In this document: positions 37,801 through 49,800 of the stretch, in pieces
Position numbering within the stretch: position 1 is the first letter of the stretch
Layout of the letters: each line of letters starts with the position of its first letter
Source: Plectrocnemia conspersa
Taxonomy: Eukaryota > Arthropoda > Insecta > Trichoptera > Polycentropodidae
NCBI GenBank assembly: GCA_009617715.1
Contig: VTFK01000054.1
Location: 682,001-746,000, forward strand
DNA: 64,000 nt
Direction: 5' to 3'
Made by a program: the position numbers and the translations under genes
The notes under the pieces: model-generated
The model's input: the letters and a program-made list of their open reading frames with translations, nothing else
Database searches by the model: none
What the model was told of the DNA's origin: nothing

Positions 37801-40800
37801 ATATTTTAACTGTGACCTAGATTTGACCGTTTAAAGAGTATCGCCGTACATGTACGGTGGTTTTAAGGTACTCCAGATCGTTATGTAATTTCATATATTT
37901 AATTATATAATACTTCTTTTAATTACAATTAATATAAATTAAAGTAACAAAAAATATTAAAAGTCTATATTGATATAAAAAAAACACAAAAGCCGATTAA
38001 TATATAATACATATTTAAATACATTACGTAATTTAATAATAGAAAATTGTTACAATTATTATTAAAATATATTAATATTACAAAAAAGTAGTAATATAAA
38101 TCAAAGCAATAAAATCGTTTTACTATATTTTACTATAAATGTAATATAAAATGAAAATAAATAAATAAATAACAACAGAAATAATTATAGAAAAATTCGT
38201 AAAATTAACTCATTTCTAGTATACTAAAAAATATCAAATCTGTTGTGAGAGATCTTATTGTTGAAATTCGCGTTAATGACTGTGTCATCAATAATAATAT
38301 ACTGGACAATAGATAAATTATGGGACCACACAAAGCCCTCGTTACGATTATAAAAAGGGCTTCCCATAAATAACACGCAAAGATTCTCCGATGCTTTGAA
38401 TGAATATTTCTCTGTTACGAAACGGTCACGAGAAACAATATATCACCAGAAGACAAAAGCACCGTAAAGTCACAACGTTCCGTTGCACAATTAGACCTTG
38501 GAGTTGTCCGATTGCGAGTGCAACGATTGGCTAGATGATTGATCAGGAAGCTTTGCAGCCCTGAAAGTTGACTTTTTATAACAATAATTGAGAATCAAAT
38601 GAAGCAGAATTAAAACCAATTTTGACTAATAGGAGAGTGCTCAAAAAACAATTATTCCTTTCCAGAATTCAAAAATAATAAATATATTGAAAAGCAAAAT
38701 ATCCAATGAGAATTTGGAATCTACTAAAAACTATAAGCTATCTACATATTAAATATACAGAAACTTTCAGAAGAAATGTAAGGTTACTGCTCACATTAGT
38801 TTTAAGAATTTTTTATTATATTTGTAATATATATTCATAGTTCTTGAAAAAAATTCAATATTCAATGCTACAAAAATTTGACTCTTTTGGATTAAGAGCT
38901 TGCCGACGTCTGACTTAAGGCAACCACTGCGTTTTTCGAGAATTTCTGAACACATATAATACATACATACGTGGATATGAATCTGAGTGCATGTGTCTCT
39001 CCAGATCTCACCGGTTCGATAAAGGAGCTACAAGGGCCTCTCGAGATTTAGGGGGCCGCTGCAACGAGACATCTCGCCGAGATTACGCCGGATAAAACAG
39101 TCCCCATGCCATAGGGTTTTAAACGTCCAAGATAATTATCGAAAAAAGCCGCCGCGTTCTCTTTGTGCTCGTTTATTCTCTCTCGTCTTATGCAAATGGT
39201 CGGCTACCGTTTGGCCCTACATTCCCTACTCTCGAGGCTGTTCCTCGAGTTGTTTTGCTTCGTTCGCATTCTCCGGCGCCATTGTGTTCGGAAATGATTA
39301 ATCGCGTCTTGTGTTCGTGCTGGATGCTGCTACTCGAGGATCGTGTGCTCGAGCAGTCCAGGTTAGGAACGAGGAATATTTATGGAAATGTGAACAACAC
39401 TGTTCAAGTCACAGTTTTTGTCTTTGATTTTTTCGAGATGCTTACAGTAATATTCTAGTTTTGTTATATATATTTAAAATGAAAAAGAGGCGTTTTTTAG
39501 AGTTAACCCTTTGCACTCGTATTTTTTTTTTGGTTGGGGTAGCGCCAGCTCGTATTTAATTTCGAGACATTTTTTATGTTCAATTTTTGGAAGTAAAAAT
39601 GAAATAAAACATGTTTTGATTAATCTTTTTACAAATTAAAATTAATACAGCGAAAGATTGATAGTTTGTCAGTATTTTAGTTAAAAAAAAATTAATTAAA
39701 TATTTAAAATATATTATAATTTAAATACTTTAATCGGAAAATAACTTTTTTTATTGTACTTTTTTAAATAATTTGTAAAACGTTAACCATGAAACTTAGA
39801 AAAGAATAATTTATTAAAATATGTTCACGAAGAATTGTACTTACTATTCACCAAAAATAAATGACATAGTATTAGGTATACATAGTATAGGAAGGTAAAT
39901 GTAATGATGTTTTTAGATGATTTTTCGTCCATCGCAATCAAATGCGCGGTAAAACAAATAAATGAATTATTTAAAAAAAACAGCTGAGTGCTGTAGCGGC
40001 AGGGGTTTATAACCATTAAGAAATTTGTAAATAGCTAGATGTCATATGAATTCTGAATAATTAAAATATTGGACTGTTTGTATTTTTTTTGCACCTATCG
40101 TTTATTATCTTGCGCAATGCGCATATTATCTTGCGCATCGCGCTCGTTCTATAGAGTTTAGCGCTCATAACATCGATCAACAATTTGCGTTCATACAAAA
40201 AAATAATGGTTACAATAAAATTTAATCAAGATTAAAATTACAAAGAGCACAAGTTTTTTACTTGTTGTTTTTTTTTCTTAGTAAAACCTTAGTTTTTAGT
40301 TTTTTTAATTGTTGTTTTTTCTTGGTAAATAGTTAATATATTCCCATTAACAAGTTTTAGACTTTATAGAAAATCAGATTACAATAAACGTATTATAAAA
40401 AATAAAAAAATATACTGTTAGTTAAATAAAACATATATCAACATATAATAACGTTTAAAAACACATTTAATACGAAAAATTGTTATGCACCTTACAATAA
40501 ATAAAACACAAACAATATGCACATCAGCACATATGTTTTAAGCAAAAGGATACATTTTGACGATATAACCAATGATTTTTAAAAGCAAAATTTAACACTT
40601 TTGACGCTAAGTTGCCGATAATGAGATTCCAAATAAATTAAAGCGAAGGTCCATATATAAAGGAGAATCTAGATTAGGAAATATGGTTCTAGGACACTAA
40701 CCGCCTGGAAATATACCCCTTGGACAATAACCCCCGTCAAAACCCCTGACATTGACCCCCGTGCTAATAACCCTGACAATTAACCCACCATGCAAATAAT

Positions 40801-43800
40801 CCCCTGACAATTAACCCCCCGCCACGTATAAAGATAATACAGATATTACTTAACACGTCTCGTGACGCTCTATTATACTTAATAAAACATATACTTACGC
40901 CATTACCAAAGTTTAGCTGTATTATACATACATATGTATCTAGCCTAATAATATTTTAAAATTTTTAATACTCTTTATAACAATTTTGCTCGCACAGGTC
41001 ACCGGTACAAAATATACAATACGTATATTTTCTTCGTAAATGTGTTAGTTTTATTGATATTTTAAAAATTCTGTATTTTGCTGAATGAAATAAATTAGTA
41101 TTGATACTGATTATTCGTATTAAACATTATTTTATTAAAATAATGACCATTTATTATAAATAATAACAACTTATATAAAATACTTATCTCTATACGTGGC
41201 GGGGGTTAATCGTCAGGGGGGTTATTTACACGGGGGGTTAATTTTCAAGGGGCTATTTGTCGGGGGGTTATTTGTACAGGGGGTTAATGTCCAGGGGAGT
41301 TTTGATGGGAGATATATCTATCCAGGGGGTATTTGTCCTGCGTTTACATGCACTTAGGATAGGAATATTTAAAATACGAAAAGGAAGGCCAAATTAAATT
41401 AGATATTTTTTAATATATTCACTGTCTATGGCAGAGCTCAGAAAATTACGGCCAAATCCAGCCCTCTGCTTATTTTAATCCGGGCTGCAAGTAATTGTTA
41501 AATTTGACATATAAAAAAATCAAAGTATGTGCTATAATAGAGCGGCCAACCGTCGAGTTAAGGAGCTAGCTAGGTATCACATTATAAGGTGCTCCTATTG
41601 CTTTGTATTTCACCGTGACGTTATGCACTTTAAATTTGAAAGCATCTTCAGTGCCCACGTAACGCCTTTTGCAATACATTTGAATATTTGAGAGAAATGA
41701 TAAAGCTCATTTTAATTTTGCTTCCTGGCCCGCTGAGCTTAAAATATTTACAATCTGGTCCTTCACAAAAGGTTTGCCGACCCCTGGTCTATGGTGTTAC
41801 ACGAGCAAAATAACCTTGTCTATATTCTTCAGTCATATGTTTTACAGAGAGACATTCAAAACGCGTCATGGCGATTTTACAACTTTATATTTAGATTGTC
41901 TTGTATAACCGGAATGTCGTAGTCCTTAAGGCGTTGAACTGATATCCTAGAGACTATCGGTTCAGGTCCCGCAGCAAACTAAACATTTTAATATTAAGAA
42001 TGCGCTATTATTAAAATTAAGCCCTAACTGCTAAGCGACATCTATTGATTGTAAGCTGTAATTATAGTTAACAATATATAATAGATATCACTAATTTACA
42101 AAGTGTGTTTTAAATTTTAAGTATTGATTATGTTGTGCATAAACGACTTTTACCAATAGTTTTTCAATGACGCATATTTAAGTCATCCACCTTTAGAGTG
42201 TTAAATATGGATAAATTTATATAAGTGTAATACAATCCTAAAACTCACTGAAAAAAATATGTTTTACAAGACTTTTAACCCTTTCACCGCGGTGTCATCA
42301 AGAAAATCGCCAGTACTCATTAGACATTTAAAGGTGGCGTAAGCATTTGAGCCTAATAAAATGGCTTTTTAGTATAATTTAAGGCTGTAAATCAATTATT
42401 TGAACCATAATATTTTTAAAAATATGGCATGAATAGGTGCCCCCACATATTAACAAATTTCGAAATGGCGCTCAAAAATATCAGCTGTGGTGATAATATA
42501 AATGCAATTGGGACCAGGCCCCACCCAATTTTTTCGTACATAAAACAAATAGGTGGGGCTGGTAAAGTTTTTATTATATTTTGTGAAAATGATCAAATTT
42601 TTTATATTTAGACAAATGTTCTACAAGTTTTTTCGTATGTATTTGCCCATTTGAGGCAGAAATGATAAATATTACATTGTTTTTTTTTTGTGGGGATCTG
42701 TTTTGGATTGGCAGGCGTTTTACACCTAGAGCGAACCAGCGTAGTTTGGCCTCGTGGCTTTATTTTGAATTTTTAAGTTTTGAATTTATTAAAACAGTTC
42801 TAAAAATATAAATAAATTGATCATAAAAAAATTTTACATTAAAAGATTATCCTAAAACTTGAAGCTTTAAATACTTGTACCAGATTTAAAATTGGTAAAA
42901 ATAGTCTTAGCATAAACGCATACTATTACTGTCACAGTAATAATATCACGGTTAATATCGAATTCATCGTCACGTCCTTAAAAATTCAATATTATATCGT
43001 CATTCGTAATTATATGGATAATTTTAAAAAAGAAAATCAATATATGTATTTATAAATAATTAAAACACAGATTACTAATTCTGTTTTACATAATTTAGCT
43101 ATTTACTAGCTCGAAAATATATTAAATGTTTCGAGACTAATATTATCGTTTGAGTTGAGTACCCAGGTCGATAGTTGTCAATCGCTCATTTTATTAGTGC
43201 GAGCGAGTAAGCGAGCTCTGCTAGCATAACGGCATCTCGCTCTTTTTTCCGTCTTAAAAATTTTATTTTTATTTCATAACAGACACACAATATAAAGTAA
43301 TAATTATGCACAATTAGAGCATATGATCCCGTTCCATCCCATATCATAAAAATATAGATGCCCTTAGAAGGAAAAAATCAGTTGTAAGGCAATAATTGAC
43401 AACCTAAATCTGTCAAGTCTAGCGCGATGCCGTCCTAACAGCGCGCGCTTTGACCATGTTCCGATGAAAAATTTTACAATAAACTTACACTTGTAAATTT
43501 AAGATTATTGAGTTATTTGCATAAGTTAAAAATTCAATATTACTGAAATGTGTTTAACAGAAGTCTTTTTACTATTAATAAATTGAAATTTTCAAAATTT
43601 GCTTGAACACAAAGCCAATAAATGCATTCAAAGTTTTGTCGACATATTGTCGACGTTCGAGTACAACGCTTGAAATACGATGTCGACACATAGTCGACTT
43701 ACGAGCGCAAAGGGTTAATTTTACATTGCCACATAAAATTGTTTCATTGAATTAAAATAAACAATTTAACCTATTCTATAAAAATACCAGTTTGAAGGCT

Positions 43801-46800
43801 AGTTCGTGCTATTATAATCAATTGACCAATAAGAGAGCACAAAAAACAATTATCCGAATAATTACGTGATTTTTTGGATGAAGTTTAAAGTCTCGATTAA
43901 CGCGGATTTTTATTTTTTGTAGCCTATTCCATTTTTTGTATGTGTTCTATGCTTCGATTTACGCGAAATTTCGCGGAACCCATCTACCGTGCAAATCAAG
44001 ATATGACTGTAAACGATATTTCGGAATTCGGCAACCAAAGGATTAAAACATCAAAGTGAAAAAAATAATACATATTTAACTACATATGTATTTATATTAA
44101 TTTCAATTGTTTTTTTATTGTGAAAATATTTTTAAAACAAATGTATTAAAAAACATAAAATTGACACATCAAAATTTTGTATTTTTTGCGATTTGTATAA
44201 CAGAAAATAATCAGAAATGTGGGTGTTAGCTGTGTTATTATTTAGCACACGATAAAAATATCATATTTGTCTTAAACTAAACTCAGTTATATTTAAAGAT
44301 ACATATTAAATTACCATAATAAATATTAAATTAAACTCATTTGATTTTAATTTCAAACAATTTATTTTGTATGATCGATCACAATTTTGATTATATTTTT
44401 TTACAAATTGTTATTCATTTTATATAATTTTAATTTTGTATTCTCTTCAAACTTGAATTTTTCTACATAACATATTTATAACGGATGCTATGGAGTATCT
44501 TCTGACGCTGCTCGTCTGTGCGATCTTCTCGCTCTCCTTGTTCTTCTTGATCTAGGCCGTCTTCTCATTTCTACAGTTTGAAGACTAGCTCTGGTCCTCC
44601 TGCTCCTTCTCCGCATTGGCCTTCTCGATCTAGATCTTCCTGATCTACGAGCAGTAGTTATCTCAGATTCAGGCATAGTTGGAGGAGACGATTGATATTG
44701 ACCTATTTTAATGGGCGATGAAGCACTACTAATAGCTGTGAAAATGACAATAAAATAATATATAAAAAAAATGACAAAAGAAAAAATATATTATTTTATA
44801 TTCAAATTTTATATGCTGTTCATAATTGACGAAAACATGAATTTAATTTGAATTATAATTCAAACGAAGTAAAAAACTGTTCGCAAAAATCGCAATTGCG
44901 CCCATTATTCTTGTCCGTTGCGTCTAGGACGTAAGTACTCGAAATAATGGCGTTTTTGTCAATTGCTACGCTTTTTTTTTTATGTGCGTTTAAATATTTT
45001 TATTTTACTGGCGTGTTGTATATATACCAATTTATGATTAAATATAGGCAATCATGATGAAATGGGTAAATTCTAATAAATTATAATTTTAAGTACTGCA
45101 GAGTATTGATTATAAGAGTTTTGGTTAAAGTATATTCAAACCAAATTTTGGTCAATATGAGAGCGCAAAAACGATTATCACTTCTCAGAAGTAAAAAATT
45201 CACGTCAAAAGCAATAAAATCGTGTCAAGCGATAAAATATCTTACTTTATTTTGGATTCTTCTAGACATAATAACATTTTTGCATTAGATTTTGATGACC
45301 ATTTTGTATTAGAAAAACTTTTATGTCAGTTCTATTAAAAGACCATGTATTTGCTAATTTGGACAATAATGATTTTGTATGTATACTGCGGAAGAGTGCT
45401 TCCTTTTATTTTTCACATCTTCATCAATCAAGTTGTTGAAAGATTTTGAAGGCGTTTACAATGTTTTCGGGTCAACGCTTCAAAGTAATCGCGCTTTAAA
45501 CATAACTTGGAGAAGCAATTATCCGCGTTAATTCTACACACTTTGGAATATGCATATTTGTGTTTGCTCAGGTGAGACGCGCGACAATCTCGTATACCTG
45601 GACCCTACCTGAGTCGTCGAAAAAAGGAATGGCCTTTTCGACACAAAAGAGCAGTGTCCACAATGGAGGAATTTTGTAGTCGCCAAGTGTGACACCTCCG
45701 CTTTCGAATCTTATTGAAAAACTTTCAGAGAATTCAACTAACCACACAAAAGGCATATATATAATGCATACATAGGTGTGCATTCAATGGGTTTTACAAA
45801 GATTTTGATATTCTTGGTCTGATCTCCTTAGATGATAAATCGAGCATTGCTACGCTAGGTTGTTTTGAAGACAAAAATCATGGCATATTTCAACTCGGGT
45901 TAACGCTGCTGATCTGTCTAGCGTTTCGAGCCGTAAATCAGGTTGTTGCTGTCTTGTTGACACGATAATTGCGAAACTGGTTTGCGACCTCTGGCTCGTT
46001 TTCGACGCGAAAACCTATCCGCCCCGCGCCCGTGGGGTCCCAATTAGCGGCGGCGCTAAAAAGAGTTAAACGCCCAGGAATGTGAGATACACGCTGAGCT
46101 TTAATACATTTTTATGCTACGTTAAATCTAATATATCGCACGTGAATAATAAATGCGTAAAATTTTGAATCATTTGCGTTAAAATGTGTTCCAAAACAGT
46201 GAACTTTTGAGAAAAGGAACTAGGGACCTCATTTCAGCTTATTATAGTGAGGTCAAAAAATGGCCAGTCAGTGGTCGTATTTTAAAATATTTTCATTTTA
46301 TTAAGATTCATAGCATTTCATAAATTATGTCACTGGTTTTGGGGAGGGGGGTCGGTTCTATAACAATATTACGATTTATCGGTTCTATAACAATATTACA
46401 ATCCAATGAAGCATATCTAAACCGAATTTTGACCAATAGGAGAGCGCAAAAAACAATTATCCCTTCTCAGAAGTCAAAAATCCACGTCAAAAGCAATAAA
46501 ATCGTTTCGGCGTCGTCGCAGTGGGAACGCTCGGTAACGAGCGTTCCCACTGCAACGGCGCCGACACGATTTTATTACTTTTGACGTGAATTTTTAACTT
46601 CTGAGAAGTGATAACTGTTTTTTGCGCCCTCCTATTGACCAAAATTTGATTTGAATTACTTTAACACTCATATAAAAATCCGTAGTAATATAAAGAGAGC
46701 TATCATACTTTTAAAAGTGTAATATCGAAATGCAAACAAACTATGGGGCAATATGCTTGATGCGACATCTGTCTGTATTTCATCTTCTGCTTATTTTACC

Positions 46801-49800
46801 GTACGAGATGAGTTTACTTACTGTGTATTTTGGACTTGATCTAATGAACTTTCATAAGGTCAGTTTGGATTTGGTTAATACGCTTAGGTTAGGTTTGGGT
46901 TTGAACAGCAGATGGATGTTACGCAGCTGTCAAATTGAGTTTTATAGACATTTTAGAGCAGTATATAATTTCAATAGCGCCTATCAGTTAAATTATTTTT
47001 TCGCTAGTAGAAATATATATTTATTAAAGAAAATGTATTTAGACTTCACTAGTGAAAATATAACTGTACTGAAAAATACTCGTTCACTGTAACATTTGTA
47101 CATCGCATATAAATAAATAATGATAAGTATGTAATCACCGGTAAAAATATATACATATCTACCGGTGAAAATGTATTCCGATATGATTGCATCGATAGGA
47201 CATATTTAAAAAAATATTTTCAGGATAGATTTATTTAATTTTTGTGTTGAGGAACGCGAGAATTTTCAGTTTAGAATCAGGGACGTCATTTCAGCTTTTT
47301 CCAGGAAGGGGGCAAATTTGGCTAGTCAGTGGTCGTTCTTTTTTAATTTTTCTTCATTAGATTCACAGTATTTCAAATTCAAGGGGCTGCAAATGCTCCC
47401 ACCTGCTTCTCCAAACGTATGTTTTTTACTTTTATAAAAGTAAAATAATAATTTATCTGAAAGAAAAATATTTGCGGCAATAGCAGCAGCTTGTGTTTAT
47501 TTCATCTATTATCTTGGATTTTTAAATGAATACTATCGGAACACTGTGGTTACTTTTTAGTATAGATAGAATCACCTAATCCAATATTTGCATTCCATGG
47601 CTGATTTCACGTGGCAAGTGGGGGAAATTAAAATAAATAAATTTAATTGCTTTTCTCAAATCACTCTTCGCGTGGCGTGCGATCGTGAAATATGTCGAGC
47701 ATCGTCGTTTTTCGTATATCTTAAAATATTCTTATTAGATTGTCATGCATCTATTTTTAGCAGCCTCTTCGTATAAGATACACGATACAATATCTTTTAC
47801 AAAATTAAATAATCTTTACTTTTAAATGCAAATGTAATAACTAACGCAGTTTAGGAACTGTAATCATCTGTTTAGATTTTTTAGCGACTCGATTTAAATA
47901 ACTTTCATCATACTTCCGTTTTGCTTCGTTCTTAGGGTTAACACTTTACCGACCGGCAATTTCACTATTAGACTTACGCCAAATGCCGGCACTTTTTCGC
48001 GAATCTGCGCAAATGTTAGCTTCTTATTTAAATTTATGTATCTTTTGATACTGTCTAATTTTTCTAAACATGTTATTAAGATTGAAATTGAAGAAATACA
48101 AAATAAATGTAAATTAATATTTTTTAAATTTCTCTTTATATATGTCTAAATATATTTTTTTTTCAAAATAAAATTTAAATTCATTCATATATTTAATCAT
48201 GTCTTAAAAAAATAAAATAAAACACTAAACATATTTTTTAAATTTAACATGGAAACATATGCAAAAGACGCCAAATGGCGTCAGCAGTATTTAATGTTCG
48301 GCACGCTCAGAGCGCCAATTGATGTGACCGGTAGGTAAAGTGTTAGATTTTAAAGATGGTACATTTTTTTGCTTATATTTATTCTTAATCATAGCTGTAT
48401 CAGAAAAAGTTCTGAAATCTCCTTGCGTTAATTTTTTAACAATAAGTCAGTGTTTAGTAGAACGTAATTTTGGAAACGCTGGCATAATCAACACCTCTAC
48501 ATTATTCAAACTGATCACATGTTTGTTTTACGACACGTTCTCTCCAACTTTCGTTATTCTTTATACCTTTTATCTTGTATATTACTATAATACTCCGAAA
48601 CTGCGATTTGTTTAACAATAACTATAATTTTTCATGAAGCTGGTAATGTCATTTTAGCATGACTCACTTTGATTTGAGCGCAATGTGTGAGTTTTAGCAG
48701 AACATAACATACACATTGGTCAATTAGCGAAATATTTATGTGTACCTATCTATTTATGTCCAGCTGAGTATAAAATTGAATCTGCTGCATCTGTTAGCCA
48801 CGAAACCACATTTATTTTTGATTGCCTTCTCTCTTCTGCATCTCGATCTCAGGAGTAAAATTGCACGCGACTCGCGTGATTACCATTGTGCACCCGGTCT
48901 TTGTCGACAATAATTATATGCGCGGGCAAGGGTTGGCCCTTTGTGTCCGAATTACTTTGGTGGCGGACCGAGAGGAAGTTGAATAATGGAGACCCGGCCA
49001 CTGAATGCACTCACGAACAATCGAAATTGCACTGGCGATGCAAAAAAGTGCGATATATTCCGGCTTCTCCCTTTCAGCTGCTTCAGCGCCGCGATGCGTC
49101 TGGCCCTTTGTGCTTTTCACACGTTTCACGACCGGCTATTCAGCGGGTCTTGAAGTATAATGACGCCCATTGAATCGGACTTAATGCACAAAGAACTGGA
49201 CGGATTTGCGGTCGTTTTGCGTACAGATATATATATATATATATATATATGAGCATATGTAATTAACGTACTTTATGAAGCTTATCAGATAATATACACA
49301 GGAAGCGACAGAGGCATTGTATTTATTTAAGTTTTAACTTGTATTCAGCTAAATATGTCATTGTTCCCACTGCGATGGTAACGTCACGATTTTATTGCTT
49401 TTGACGAGGATTTTTGACTTCTGAGAAATGATAATTGTTTTTGCGCCCTCCTATTGACCAAAATTCGGTTTGATTCTCATATCAGAAATCGATAGTAATA
49501 TCGGTAAGGATAGCTATAATATTTTTAAAACATAGTGTAATATCAGACAAACTATGGAGCAAGTCTGTAGAATTCTGTGCTTCTTCCGTTTATTTTCTCC
49601 TGAGAGATGAAAACTGTAGTTAGTTTTAAAACTTTCATTAGTTCAAGTTGGGTTTGGTTAATGGACGTTACGCAACTTTCAAATTGTGTTTTATATACAT
49701 TTTAGAGCAGCATACTAACGCCAAAGCCGTAGAAATATATATCTGCTGGTGAAAATGTATTTTGACTTCACTAGTTAAAATATAACTTCATTGAAAAATA

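Larger units (their letters stand above)
39503..43718. mobile_element. 4.2 kb TTAA-flanked piggyBac-like composite
   Basis: TTAACCCTTTGCACTCGTA at 39503 is mirrored by TACGAGCGCAAAGGGTTAA ending at 43718. The ends differ at one position over 19 bases, and TTAA occurs at both borders, the piggyBac target. The right subterminal region has repeated GTCGAC motifs (about 43635-43700). No transposase was recognised inside. Instead the body holds an inverted AACCCCC element (40691-41339), a hAT MITE (41432-41786), a tRNA-like segment (about 41905-41985) and another TTAACCC end near 42277. It may be one non-autonomous element enlarged by later insertions. Confidence 0.65.

Noticed and set aside
39165..39458. 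97-codon frame starting with a non-ATG codon
   Set aside because: No homology or exon borders; lies in a CpG-rich patch.
41905..41985. Possible functional tRNA gene
   Set aside because: B box is imperfect and the arms do not pair into a cloverleaf; kept only as a weak SINE call.
46730..47092. 120-codon frame
   Set aside because: Falls entirely in an arm of the interspersed repeat; other copies do not keep the frame.
48886..49173. Cys-containing frame considered as the missing Frizzled cysteine-rich domain
   Set aside because: Cysteine spacing does not fit the domain, and it lies downstream of the TM3-TM4 exon.
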